Shown here in pieces: positions 40,299-48,948 of a stretch of 64,000 nt of DNA. Every line of letters starts with the position of its first letter. Within the stretch, counting starts at the first letter, position 1. The notes under the pieces are model-generated. The model saw only the letters and a list, made by a program, of their open reading frames with translations. It did no database searches and was not told the origin of the DNA. The position numbers and the translations under genes are program-made. Source of the DNA: Corynebacterium rhinophilum (GTDB lineage Bacteria; Actinomycetota; Actinomycetes; Mycobacteriales; Mycobacteriaceae); contig NZ_JASPHQ010000006.1 of NCBI RefSeq assembly GCF_030227225.1, positions 42,429 to 106,428 on the forward strand, written 5' to 3'.

Positions 40299-41549
40299 AT
40301 GACGCACACCAGCCCCGGTGCAGACTGCAACGCCGCGGAATTCTTTGGGTTGGTGTGGCCTGGCAAGCAGGCCGCGCGCGCGGCGGCGGAGGCTCCCCTA
40401 GCCGCCGAGTTTGAGCTCGATGCTGCGTTAAGCACCTCTCCTACCTCGCCCAATAGCATCCACGTGGCCGATAACCTGCCGGTTCTACAGCACTGGGCTT
40501 CCACGGGCGAAACCTTCGATGTCATCTACATCGACCCGCCGTATAACACCGGCCGGGACTTTGTCTACCGCGATAATTACCGCGCGCGGCGAGAGGTAAA
40601 TTCCGGCAGCTATGCCCAGTGGCACGCCGAATGGCTGTCCATGATGTTGCCGCGGCTCATCCTGGCCCAGCGAATTCTGGCGGAAAACGGCTTTATATTC
40701 GTCTCCATCGGAGAGGATGAGGCTGCTAATACCCGCAAGGTTTTAGACGAGGTTTTTGGCGAGGGCTGCTATGCCGGGCAACTCATTTGGAAAAAGGCTG
40801 GCACCGGGAAAAACGATTCCAAGTATGCGGTTGTAGAACACGAATACATCCTCTGCTATGCCAAGAACCCCGATAACCCCGGATTCAATGTAGATGCTGA
40901 GGGCTATACGAGCACCAAATATAACCATGAGGATGAACGCGGCAAATACTCCTTGGTGCGCTTAGATTCTAAGACTCTGGGCTATCTGCCATCGCTTGAT
41001 TTTCCCATTTCCTCGCCTGATGGCACGCAACACTGGCCGGACCAACCGGCTGGCCAGAGCCAGGTAGCACGCTGGCGCTGGGGCAAAGATATGGTGGAAA
41101 AGCGCTACGATGAGCTGGTCTTTCGGCGCGGATTCGTCTACACCAAGAACTATCAAAAAGCAGGGGCGCGGCCGCGATCCATCCTCGATGGGCAAAGGTT
41201 TGGCGTAACGCGCACTGGGCGCCGCGACGCAGAGGACGTCATGGGCGTGGAGGGAATCTTTGATTTCCCCAAGCCGGTGCGCCTTATCAAGCATCTCATC
41301 GCCATTGGCGGCGGGCCCGATGCCCGAGTGCTCGACTTTTTCGCAGGCTCTGGCACCACGGCGCAGGCAGTCATCGAACTCAACCGGGAAGGCAATGGCG
41401 GGCGCAGCTTTCACCTAGTGCAAATTCCAGAGCCCACTGCCCCGGACAGTGCAGCGGACCGGGCAGGCTTTCTCAGCGTCGCGGATATTTGCGTCGAGCG
41501 CGTGCGATCCGTGCCTGGGTCCTCTTTCCGGACCTACCGCGCGATCTAG
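40299..41549 (+). CDS. orphan type III-like adenine-specific DNA methyltransferase
   Basis: This 416-residue enzyme shows the beta-class order of motifs: catalytic DPPY in IDPPYNTGRDFVYRDNY near the N terminus and the SAM-binding DFFAGSGTTAQAV near the C terminus. This resembles the Mod subunits of type III restriction systems (N6-adenine methylation). No res gene or other restriction gene is adjacent, so it looks like an orphan, and it is shorter than typical Mod proteins. AAAAGG is positioned before the ATG. It ends with a 4-base overlap against the convergent lipoprotein esterase gene. Without a partner it may protect DNA, regulate genes epigenetically, or be a remnant. Confidence 0.85.
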   Translation: MTHTSPGADCNAAEFFGLVWPGKQAARAAAEAPLAAEFELDAALSTSPTSPNSIHVADNLPVLQHWASTGETFDVIYIDPPYNTGRDFVYRDNYRARREVNSGSYAQWHAEWLSMMLPRLILAQRILAENGFIFVSIGEDEAANTRKVLDEVFGEGCYAGQLIWKKAGTGKNDSKYAVVEHEYILCYAKNPDNPGFNVDAEGYTSTKYNHEDERGKYSLVRLDSKTLGYLPSLDFPISSPDGTQHWPDQPAGQSQVARWRWGKDMVEKRYDELVFRRGFVYTKNYQKAGARPRSILDGQRFGVTRTGRRDAEDVMGVEGIFDFPKPVRLIKHLIAIGGGPDARVLDFFAGSGTTAQAVIELNREGNGGRSFHLVQIPEPTAPDSAADRAGFLSVADICVERVRSVPGSSFRTYRAI

Positions 41550-42526
41550 GTTTCGCGAGTGCCGTCGGGCCTGCCGGGAATGCCGAAGAAGTCCAAGACG
41601 CGGTCAGTGGCGAAGAACTTTCCTACTTCATTATTTTTGTCTCCAAGACCACCCGGCCACACGTGGGAGCCGCCACCGATGCGGATATGCTCCAGCGGTG
41701 CGGTGCAGCCCCGCCAATGCATGTCGAGGGCATTATTGACCAAGCGGTTGGTGTCTACCTTCTCCGAGCATTTATTGCGCTTGCGGTCCTGCTCTAAGAC
41801 AGATTCAACGGAGAAATACTTGGTCTTGTGCCGGGTTCCGCCGTAATAGCCCACGACGGGGTCATCGGTGCCGTGCATATCGAGGCGCCCTACGGGTTCA
41901 TGGGCACAGTCTTTCAGGATATCTTCATAATATGCTGCGGAAATGGTGGCGACCGAATGGAAGGTGCCGGGCATCTGACAAGCCAGGTAGGCAGCAAAAC
42001 CGCCGCCGTTGGACATGCCGGTGGCAAAAAGCCGCGCATCATCCACGTTATAGGTCGCGCGGAGAGAATCGAGGATATCGAGCACGAATTTCTTGTCCTC
42101 GCTCCCGCTGGTTTCCGCATATGGCGCGGGGCTCCACGCTTTTTCCTTTCCTGCAGGAAATACGGTAATAGCTTGTGCCGCATCGAGGCGGGAATAGTCG
42201 CGCAAGTTTTCCGCGGACTGCCCCCACCCGTGAAAAGCCATCACGACAGGCCACTCTTTTTGGGCCGTATAATTTTCCGGCACGCTGAGAATAAATGAAC
42301 GACCAGACGGCAGGTTAATCGTCGTATAGGAACCGGGTTCTGGGCCACTGAGCGGCGCAGAGGTAGGAATCCCGAGCTGCGAGGCAGCCGAACCGTGCGA
42401 TTGCGTGCTTTCGCTGCGTACCGCCGAGTCCGATTCTTCCTCATTATTTGCGCATGACACGCCCAGCACCGCCACGCAGCACAAGACTGCGGTGCTCAAC
42501 GTAGCGCGCACCGGCCTCCGCCTCAT
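41546..42526 (-). CDS. secreted lipoprotein esterase (LpqC/PHB depolymerase-like)
   Basis: This 326-residue alpha/beta hydrolase has a signal peptide and lipobox (AVLGVSC, Cys about residue 24), so it should be a lipoprotein on the outer membrane face. The catalytic set is visible: oxyanion region FHGWGQSAENL, nucleophile Ser in FATGMSNGGGFAA, Asp in HGTDDPVVGYYGG and His in GGSHVWPGG. It belongs to the feruloyl esterase/poly(hydroxybutyrate) depolymerase-like group. The ATG at 42526 overlaps the stop of the upstream ABC gene as ATGA, so it is coupled to the exporter pair and may act on the transported compound. The substrate is unknown. Confidence 0.85.
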   Translation of the reverse strand: MRRRPVRATLSTAVLCCVAVLGVSCANNEEESDSAVRSESTQSHGSAASQLGIPTSAPLSGPEPGSYTTINLPSGRSFILSVPENYTAQKEWPVVMAFHGWGQSAENLRDYSRLDAAQAITVFPAGKEKAWSPAPYAETSGSEDKKFVLDILDSLRATYNVDDARLFATGMSNGGGFAAYLACQMPGTFHSVATISAAYYEDILKDCAHEPVGRLDMHGTDDPVVGYYGGTRHKTKYFSVESVLEQDRKRNKCSEKVDTNRLVNNALDMHWRGCTAPLEHIRIGGGSHVWPGGLGDKNNEVGKFFATDRVLDFFGIPGRPDGTRET

Positions 42527-44265
42527 GATTTTCGTCCCTTCTGCCAAGCGGCCCATAACTGTTTATAACGGCCTCCATAATTTAGCAGCTCTGCATGGCT
42601 ACCCTGTTCTACTACCCGGCCATTATCCATGACCACGATGGCATCGGCACGCGAGGCCTGATCCAGGCGGTGCGCCACCACCAAGGCGGTGCGTCCCTCC
42701 ATCACTGACTCTGCGGCGTCCTCTAAGGATTCAGCGCCCACCGAGCCTGCTTCTGCCGTGGCTTCATCCAAGATGATGATGCGCGGATCCAGCAGCACGA
42801 TTCGGGCAAGCGCCAATTGCTGCGCTGCCACGGGGTCTAGCGGCATGCCTTGCGCGCCCACGATGGTATCGAGGCCTGCCTCCAGATCGAAGAACCAGTC
42901 AGCCTGCACTTGGCGCAGCGCCTGCACCATTTCCGTAGCGGTGGCCTGTGGCGCTGCGAGTGCAAGATCCTCGCGCAGGCTCCCAGAAAAGACGTGCACC
43001 TCCTGGGAGACGAGGGCGAGGCGCTGGATACGCTCGGCATCGGAAAGCAGCGCAACCTCAACGCCATCGACAAGCACTGTGCCCTTATCCGGGACGCGCA
43101 AGCCCGCGAGCAACGCTGCCACTGTGGATTTCCCCGCCCCAGACGCCCCGACGAGGGCAACCGTTTCGCCCGGCTTAATATTTAGGTTGAGTCCCTCAAC
43201 GGCCCAAGAGTTATCGCCATAGCGGAAGGAAATATCCCGCATGTCCACGCTGCCATCGCCCCTCGGTGCGCCGCTATCCGGTACCGGCGCGGGTGGATCG
43301 ATAACCACGCCAACGATGCGCGCCAACGAGGCATACCCAGATTGCACCGTATCTAGCACGCGCATCAGCCCCATCAGTGGCCCGCGCAGTCGTATAAGCA
43401 GCAACATCGCCGCGGTGACCGCCCCAACAGTAAGCGCATTGGCCTGCACCACCCAAAAGCTCACCGCTAAACCGCTGGCCAATAAGACCAGTTCAATGCC
43501 GGTGAGGTGAGCCTGGAGAACCATCATCGTCCGGCGCGCGTTATATCCCTCTTCCACCACACGCGTTGAAGCCGCGCCGATTCGATCGTGCATCGTATTT
43601 TCCATGCGGAACGCGCGCACCGTGTCCCTGCCGTGGATCGCCTCTAAAAGCCGGCGGGCGCGGTCCGCCATAGCGGCGCGCTCAGCGGCATACCTGCGTG
43701 GGGCACGCCGCAAGTAATACCGGCCAGCTAAGAAATACAGCGGGGTCACGGCAACAATGACCGCGAGGTATTGCCAGTCCACTGTAAGCAGTGCCACTCC
43801 CGTCGAGGCAATGGCAAAAATGGATTTCGCCAACACGGGGACTGTCTCCGTGACCGCAGCGGAAAGCTCCGCCACGTCATCGGTAGAACGCGATACCAAG
43901 TCTCCTGTTCCGGCATCCTCGACGCGGTGCGTGGGAAGGCCGAGTGCCGTAGAGACCATATCCTCGCGCAGGGACGCAATAACGCGCTCGGTCAGCTGAG
44001 AAAGGACATAGAATCCCGCCGCCGACAATGCGGCAGATACGGCGGCGACCCCGATAAGCAGGACTCCGAGGAGGGCAATGCTGGTGCCTGTCGTCACGGC
44101 ATCGACGATCTTGCCGAGCAGGATCGCAATGCTGACATTGGCCGCTGCCCCGGCGATCAAGAACACCACGGCATTAACGGCGCGCCGGCGCGCGTGCGGG
44201 ATGGCCGAGAGCTGCTGCGCCACAACCTTTCTTACCTGTGGCCAGGTGGCGGTGGGAAAACGCAT
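42523..44265 (-). CDS. heterodimeric ABC exporter, catalytic half (degenerate signature)
   Basis: This 580-residue half-transporter has six transmembrane helices followed by an ABC domain. Walker A is intact (GASGAGKST), the Q-loop is LVSQEVHVF, Walker B is IIILDEAT with the catalytic Glu, and the switch His is in VVAHRLDQA. The signature motif, normally LSGGQ, reads PLDPVAAQQ, and the D-loop is altered to AEAG. It therefore needs a partner signature to complete one ATP site. The partner gene directly upstream has the matching defects in its own Walker residues. It shares an ATGA with the esterase gene and TAATG with the partner. Confidence 0.9.
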   Translation of the reverse strand: MRFPTATWPQVRKVVAQQLSAIPHARRRAVNAVVFLIAGAAANVSIAILLGKIVDAVTTGTSIALLGVLLIGVAAVSAALSAAGFYVLSQLTERVIASLREDMVSTALGLPTHRVEDAGTGDLVSRSTDDVAELSAAVTETVPVLAKSIFAIASTGVALLTVDWQYLAVIVAVTPLYFLAGRYYLRRAPRRYAAERAAMADRARRLLEAIHGRDTVRAFRMENTMHDRIGAASTRVVEEGYNARRTMMVLQAHLTGIELVLLASGLAVSFWVVQANALTVGAVTAAMLLLIRLRGPLMGLMRVLDTVQSGYASLARIVGVVIDPPAPVPDSGAPRGDGSVDMRDISFRYGDNSWAVEGLNLNIKPGETVALVGASGAGKSTVAALLAGLRVPDKGTVLVDGVEVALLSDAERIQRLALVSQEVHVFSGSLREDLALAAPQATATEMVQALRQVQADWFFDLEAGLDTIVGAQGMPLDPVAAQQLALARIVLLDPRIIILDEATAEAGSVGAESLEDAAESVMEGRTALVVAHRLDQASRADAIVVMDNGRVVEQGSHAELLNYGGRYKQLWAAWQKGRKS

Positions 44266-45698
44266 TAGGACTCCACCCCCACTGCATGCCAGGCGGGCGC
44301 CGACGTATAGACGATGGTCGGTTTATCCTTCCGGTAGTCCGCAACGCGGTGGGCTACCTCTTGCTCGGTCACGGAATCGACCGCCGTGGTGGGATCAGAA
44401 AGAATCAGCACCTCTGGATCCGCAGCAATAGCGCGGGCAAGGGCGACTCGTTGCTGCTGGCCGCCGGACAAGTTGTTTCCGCGCTCACCCACGGCGCGGT
44501 CAAGCCCACCGGGAATATCCGCGCCTGCAGCCACCTCTAGGGCCCGTGCGGCCGTATCCGCATCCGGATGAATATTGTCTTGCACGGTCCCGTCAAACAG
44601 CATTACCTCGTGCGGCACGACGATGAATTTCTCCCGGGGCAGCTCCCGCAGTTCCTCCGGAGCATGCCCATCAATGGCGGTCACCCCTGGCCGCAGCGCT
44701 GGCACCTGTGGTGCAGAGTCTCCGGGCAGCCCTGGAGCTCCCAGCAGGCCTACTATTCGCTGCGCACTCGCCTGCGCCGCGGCCCACCGGGAAGCGATAT
44801 TTCGGCCCAGCATGGTCATCGGGGTAATGATGAATTGGGTAAGGCCAATGATCATAATGAGCTCGCCGGTGCTCATCTGCCCGTCCAGCGCCAGGTAGCC
44901 GGCGGCAACGGCGACGGCAATGACATAGATCGAGCCCAACGCCTCGGTAGAAGCATTCAGCCCTGCCTGCGCCGCATTGGCTTCAACGGTTCGCTCGTAG
45001 GCGGCATCGGAATCACCCGCATAACGCTTACGCACGGTACCTATCGCACCGATCCCCTTAATAATGCGCAGGCCATGGACAATATCCGTCGCCGTCGCAC
45101 TGGCGCGGCCCAATGCCGCTTGCCGGATGCCAGAACGCTTGCGCAACGGACCAGCCGAGCGCAGCGATCCCCACACCACAAGGGGACCGCCGCATAAAAT
45201 GGCCACTCCAAGCGGCACATTCACCCGACTGGTCATCACCGCGACATAAATAATGGACGTAATCTCTGCCACCGGAAAAACCGTCATCATCACTGCATTT
45301 TGTACGCGGGTTGCATCGGTAGAGGCAATAGCCAATAACTCGCCTGGCGTGCGTTTCGGACCGCCCATCCCCTTGGGATCCATAATCCGATCCGTAATGG
45401 CCATGCGCACATCGTGGCCGATAACGAGCATGCTGCGCGCGTTGAGCCCACGGCCATACCACCCGGTGACGGCATTAAGGGCGAAAGCTAGGACCAGGAG
45501 TGCAAGCCACCACCACAGTCGCTCGATCGATCCTTCCACCACCGCTTCATCGATGGCATAACCCACGATGACCGGCGTTGTGCCATTGAGAACGAAGGAG
45601 ATAGCCATGCACACAGCGGCGGGAATGGTCATCCCAGGCCTAGAGAAGACAGTTTTCAGCAACCACCGCGGATCTGATGGTTCTGGAAGTGTTGCCAT
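44265..45698 (-). CDS. heterodimeric ABC exporter, half lacking Walker A
   Basis: This 477-residue half-transporter has six transmembrane helices (about 1-300) and a shortened nucleotide-binding domain. The signature NNLSGGQQQRVALARA is intact. Walker A is absent altogether: the sequence runs from the helices through LRPGVTAIDGHAPEELRE straight to the Q-loop-like FIVVPHEVMLFDGTVQDNI. Walker B reads VLILSDPTTAVD, with Pro in place of the catalytic Glu, and the switch His is missing (TIVYTSAPAW). It is about 100 residues shorter than its partner. The ATG at 45698 begins the MATLPEPSDP segment; the extension upstream is unlikely. It probably works only with the downstream partner. Confidence 0.88.
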   Translation of the reverse strand: MATLPEPSDPRWLLKTVFSRPGMTIPAAVCMAISFVLNGTTPVIVGYAIDEAVVEGSIERLWWWLALLVLAFALNAVTGWYGRGLNARSMLVIGHDVRMAITDRIMDPKGMGGPKRTPGELLAIASTDATRVQNAVMMTVFPVAEITSIIYVAVMTSRVNVPLGVAILCGGPLVVWGSLRSAGPLRKRSGIRQAALGRASATATDIVHGLRIIKGIGAIGTVRKRYAGDSDAAYERTVEANAAQAGLNASTEALGSIYVIAVAVAAGYLALDGQMSTGELIMIIGLTQFIITPMTMLGRNIASRWAAAQASAQRIVGLLGAPGLPGDSAPQVPALRPGVTAIDGHAPEELRELPREKFIVVPHEVMLFDGTVQDNIHPDADTAARALEVAAGADIPGGLDRAVGERGNNLSGGQQQRVALARAIAADPEVLILSDPTTAVDSVTEQEVAHRVADYRKDKPTIVYTSAPAWHAVGVES

Positions 45699-45735
45699 AA
45701 CAAGCCATTCTAATTCCCGGTAGGTTAGATAGCCT

Positions 45736-46551
45736 ATGTCGACTCGCCACCCCAACCCCCAACACTTCCCCAGCTACCGCAATCCCTCTGCGAAGCAGAA
45801 ACCTACCTTTGGCACCGATCCCCAGCGCACCCAGGCAGCGCGCGCCTTTCACCACGGTGCGCATACCTATCAGGACGTCCGCCCCCATTACCCGCCCGAG
45901 GTTGCTGAGCTCATTGCCGGCGCCCACCGAGTTGCCGATATCGGCGCCGGCACCGGCAAGCTCACTGAGTCCCTCACCAACCCCAACGTGCTTGCGGTCG
46001 AGCCATCGGCAGATATGGCCCGCGTGCTCCAACACCGCCTGGACATTCCCATCATCCGCGCCACGGCCGAGCACACCGCGCTTGCCGATGCCTCCCTCAA
46101 CGCCGCCTGCCTCGCCCAAACCTGGCACTGGGTCGACGTTGCCGCCGCCTCCGCCGAGCTGGACCGCATCCTCGCGCCGGGCGGGCGCGTGCTTTTAGTG
46201 TGGAATACTCTCGATGTACACGCGGATCCGTGGATCCTCCGTTTAAGCCGCATCATGCACTCTGGCGACGTGCATAAGCCCGGCTTCTATCCCGAATACA
46301 AAGCGCCCTGGACCTTAGACCGCGAGCTCCGGCTGAGCTGGACCCACGAACTCACCCCAGAACAGCTCCACCAACTCATGCACACCCGTTCATACTGGCT
46401 CAGAAATAGCGAGGACATCCACGAGCGCATGACCCACAACCTGAACTGGTACCTCTACGAGCACATGGGCTTTTCTGCCGGGCAAAAACTACACATCCCG
46501 TACCGCACGGATGCTTTCGTGCTGGTACGGGAGGCGAAGTCTCGCGACTGA
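45736..46551 (+). CDS. class I SAM-dependent methyltransferase
   Basis: This 271-residue methyltransferase has SAM motif I VADIGAGTGKLTESL, an acidic VLAVEPSADMARVLQHRL, and the motif II-like AACLAQTWHWVDVAAAS. The pattern is of the UbiE/COQ5-like Methyltransf_11 type acting on a small molecule or lipid. It lies divergently from the ABC half-transporter across 37 bases. The last ~50 bases of this gene reappear, diverged and broken, at 48118-48202 on the far side of the dcuB gene. It meets the convergent dcuB end to end without a gap. Confidence 0.82.
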   Translation: MSTRHPNPQHFPSYRNPSAKQKPTFGTDPQRTQAARAFHHGAHTYQDVRPHYPPEVAELIAGAHRVADIGAGTGKLTESLTNPNVLAVEPSADMARVLQHRLDIPIIRATAEHTALADASLNAACLAQTWHWVDVAAASAELDRILAPGGRVLLVWNTLDVHADPWILRLSRIMHSGDVHKPGFYPEYKAPWTLDRELRLSWTHELTPEQLHQLMHTRSYWLRNSEDIHERMTHNLNWYLYEHMGFSAGQKLHIPYRTDAFVLVREAKSRD

Positions 46552-47937
46552 TTACAAGAGAACCTGAGCCAAGAGGGAGCCGACCACACAGGAGGTAAAT
46601 ACGGAGATCGCTCCGGGGATAAGGAACGAGTGGTTGATGACGTATTTGCCAATTCGCGTCGTACCCGTGCGATCGAAGCCGATGCAGGCCAAGTCTGAAG
46701 GATACGTGGGCAAGATAAAGTAACCATAAGCCGCACCGTAGAACCCGACGATGACAGCCGGGTCAATGCCCAATTGCAAACCAATGGGTGCAATCGCTAC
46801 CAAGGCAGCAGCCTGCGAATTTACCAACTTGGACACAACTACCAGCACAACGGCGTACGTCCATGGGGCCGCCTCGACGACGGAACCCAAGTTCGTCTCC
46901 AGTGCATCGATGTGGGATTGGAAAAACGTATCTGCCATCCACGCAACACCAAAGACAGAAAATACAGCTGTCATGCCGGCCTTGAATACAGGAGTAGACG
47001 CAATCTTTTTAGTATCCACCTTGCAGCTAAGCAGGATGATGGCACCGGCAACGAGCATGACCATCTGGATCACCAGGTTCATCGATACCGGGCTAAGCTC
47101 GCCGTCATCACCAGGAACCAATGGGCGCAGGAACTCGAAGGCGCCGAGGAGCACCACGCAGGCAATAGCGATAAGGAAGACGACTACCGAGCGCTTAGCC
47201 TCGCGGGAAAATTCCTTACCGATGAGCGAGTCGGCGCTCTCGTTGATGCTGGAAGCAAACTCTGGGTCTTTCATCCGCTCTTGGAAAACCGGATCCTTGT
47301 CCAGGTCTTTGCCGCGACGCAGCGACCAAAACGCGGCGAGAAGAACACCACACAAGGACGCGGGTAGCGCCACCATAAGAATTTGCGGAATCGAATAGGC
47401 CTTGTCGATAGCTCCAGCATTTTCCGCAAGGATTGATGCAAGAGAAACAGTAGCCACGGACACCGGCGAAGCGGTAATACCCATCTGCGCCGAGGTCGAG
47501 GCCACTGCCATCGGGCGCTCAGGACGGATTCCCTTTTTGAGCGCGATATCTTGAATAATCGGAAACATGGTGTAGACCACGTGGCCAGTACCGCACAGTA
47601 CGGTGAGGAACCAAGTGGTCAGTGGAGCCAAAATGGTGATGCGCTCTGGATGAGCACGCAAGAACTTCTCCGCATGCTGCATCATCACTTCCAACCCTTG
47701 TGCTTGTTGCAGTGTGGCTGCACAGCCGATAACGGCAATGATCGTCAGCATGACCGACACAGGGGGCTCGCCCGGTGCCAATCCAAACACGAAGACCATG
47801 AGCATTAAGCCGATGCCGGAAATCAATCCAAGGCCGATCCCGCCGTAGCGGGTACCTAATAACAAAGCACTTAAAATGATTATGACTTGAAGCACGATAG
47901 CCAGGATTGAATCCGGGGCAATCACATTCGCTAACAT
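46552..47937 (-). CDS. anaerobic C4-dicarboxylate transporter, DcuB family
   Basis: This 461-residue protein has about 11-12 hydrophobic helices and belongs to the Dcu family that exchanges fumarate, malate, aspartate and succinate. Characteristic parts are LLGTRYGGIGLGLISGIGLMLMVF, FLTVLCGTGHVVYTMFPIIQDIA, TSAQMGITASPVSVATVSL and YGAAYGYFILPTYPSDLACIGFD. The ATG at 47937 has GAAAGG 6 bases upstream; the longer frame start at 47973 lacks support. It lies alone between the methyltransferase and a degenerate copy of the methyltransferase 3' end, suggesting acquisition by recombination. Confidence 0.9.
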   Translation of the reverse strand: MLANVIAPDSILAIVLQVIIILSALLLGTRYGGIGLGLISGIGLMLMVFVFGLAPGEPPVSVMLTIIAVIGCAATLQQAQGLEVMMQHAEKFLRAHPERITILAPLTTWFLTVLCGTGHVVYTMFPIIQDIALKKGIRPERPMAVASTSAQMGITASPVSVATVSLASILAENAGAIDKAYSIPQILMVALPASLCGVLLAAFWSLRRGKDLDKDPVFQERMKDPEFASSINESADSLIGKEFSREAKRSVVVFLIAIACVVLLGAFEFLRPLVPGDDGELSPVSMNLVIQMVMLVAGAIILLSCKVDTKKIASTPVFKAGMTAVFSVFGVAWMADTFFQSHIDALETNLGSVVEAAPWTYAVVLVVVSKLVNSQAAALVAIAPIGLQLGIDPAVIVGFYGAAYGYFILPTYPSDLACIGFDRTGTTRIGKYVINHSFLIPGAISVFTSCVVGSLLAQVLL

Positions 47938-48015
47938 GTCATGCCTTTCAAACAGAAAGTAAATGGTTGACAAGTTTTATCTTATCGGCGCCATAGTGCT
48001 ATCACCGAAACGAAA

Positions 48016-48062
48016 AGAAGAGCGAAGTGTCACACCAGCACTAGTGACACTTCTGCTCTTCT
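48016..48062. repeat. long inverted repeat upstream of dcuB
   Basis: Arms of 18-19 bases (48016-48033 and 48044-48062, one extra base on the right) with a 10-base loop form a strong hairpin. It includes GTGTCAC/GTGACAC inner arms. It lies about 80-125 bases before the dcuB start. On the - strand CTTTTCGTTTC follows, so it may be the terminator for the acetyltransferase gene, but an operator role is possible. Confidence 0.55.
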
Positions 48063-48117
48063 CAGTGGTAAAATACCAGGTTAAACAGCAATATCATCTA
48101 CCATCGAACCCGCTTTC

Positions 48118-48202
48118 CTGCACGAGCACAGAGGCCATTCTGCCGACCGGGGCCTCCTCTGATGCGTTCGTGCTGGTACGGGAGACTAACCCTCACCGTT
48201 GA
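48118..48202 (+). pseudogene. degenerate remnant of the methyltransferase 3' end
   Basis: GATGCGTTCGTGCTGGTACG and the next four bases (48161-48184) match 46510-46533 of the methyltransferase gene with one mismatch and the same frame (DAFVLVRE). They are followed by a different short tail and a stop. Just before it, GAGCACAGAGGCCATTCTGCC resembles the GAGCACATGGGC and TTCTGCCGG of the intact gene, but the frame is broken by deletion. The intact gene and this fragment flank dcuB. Confidence 0.7.
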
Positions 48203-48212
48203 TTGTGGGGCC

Positions 48213-48815
48213 TCAGGCCCTTTGCTTCCCAGACTTTAATTCAACCTTATACTGCAAGTGATTTTTCACTGCGGGCCACTCATGCCGCAGCACGCTGTAC
48301 ACGCAGGTGTCCCTAACCAACCCGTTATCGAGTATCTGGTGGCCACGAAGGATTCCATCAAGATGTGCCCCTAGGGATTCCAATGCACGGCGGCTTTCGC
48401 GGTTAAAGGAGTTGGTGGTAAAGAAGACCGATAAGCAATCAAGCTGCTCAAATGCGTGGCCCATGAGGGCGAGTTTGCAGTCTGCATTAACCGCGGTATT
48501 CTGCGCCGATGCTCGGTACCAGGTGTATCCGATTTGTGCGCGCCTGTTATTTGGTTCTAAGGCCTGATAACCAGTCATTCCTACCGTATTGCCAGCAGAA
48601 TCGAACACCGTAAAAAGCTGCGACCCGTGGGAGTCGTACCAAGAAATGCGTTCTTCCACGGCTTTTTCCATCTCACTCGGTGATGGAACCTTAGTATACC
48701 ACCGCTTCCATAATTCCCCGTCCTGCACCGCCTCAGCTAGTCCAGAGGTATGGTCTACGCTCAACGCCTTGAGAGTGACATGTTGCCCGCGCAAGATCTC
48801 GATTTTCTGTGACAC
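48213..48815 (-). CDS. GNAT family N-acetyltransferase
   Basis: This 200-residue protein belongs to the RimJ/RimL-like GNAT group. It has RGQHVTLKALSVDH at the start, GNTVGMTGYQALEPNNRRAQIGYTWY as the core beta strands, NTAVNADCKLALMGHAFEQL near the acetyl-CoA site, and FNRESRRALESLGAHLDGILRGHQI at the end. The GTG start is preceded by no strong ribosome site. The target is unknown. A GGGCC/GGCCC hairpin follows its stop on the - strand side. Confidence 0.83.
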   Translation of the reverse strand: MSQKIEILRGQHVTLKALSVDHTSGLAEAVQDGELWKRWYTKVPSPSEMEKAVEERISWYDSHGSQLFTVFDSAGNTVGMTGYQALEPNNRRAQIGYTWYRASAQNTAVNADCKLALMGHAFEQLDCLSVFFTTNSFNRESRRALESLGAHLDGILRGHQILDNGLVRDTCVYSVLRHEWPAVKNHLQYKVELKSGKQRA

Positions 48816-48904
48816 CGTATTTACCTTCTTGCTTTCTGGGCCTAAGCCAATGATCTAATGTCTTTCAAGCTTAGCTGCCAATGACACCGAGCGTAATGAG
48901 GTAG

Positions 48905-48948
48905 ATAAAAAACGAGCGAAGCCCCACAGTTGTGAAAGCTTCGCTCGT
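48905..48948 (-). terminator. terminator of the der operon
   Basis: On the - strand ACGAGCGAAGC (48948-48938) pairs with GCTTCGCTCGT (48922-48912) and a TTTTTT run follows. It lies 16 bases after the der stop and ends the long core operon. Confidence 0.88.

Noticed and set aside
47963..48202. 79-codon open frame covering the methyltransferase remnant
   Set aside because: Only the last ~13 codons resemble a protein and they belong to the broken methyltransferase copy; the rest crosses the hairpin.
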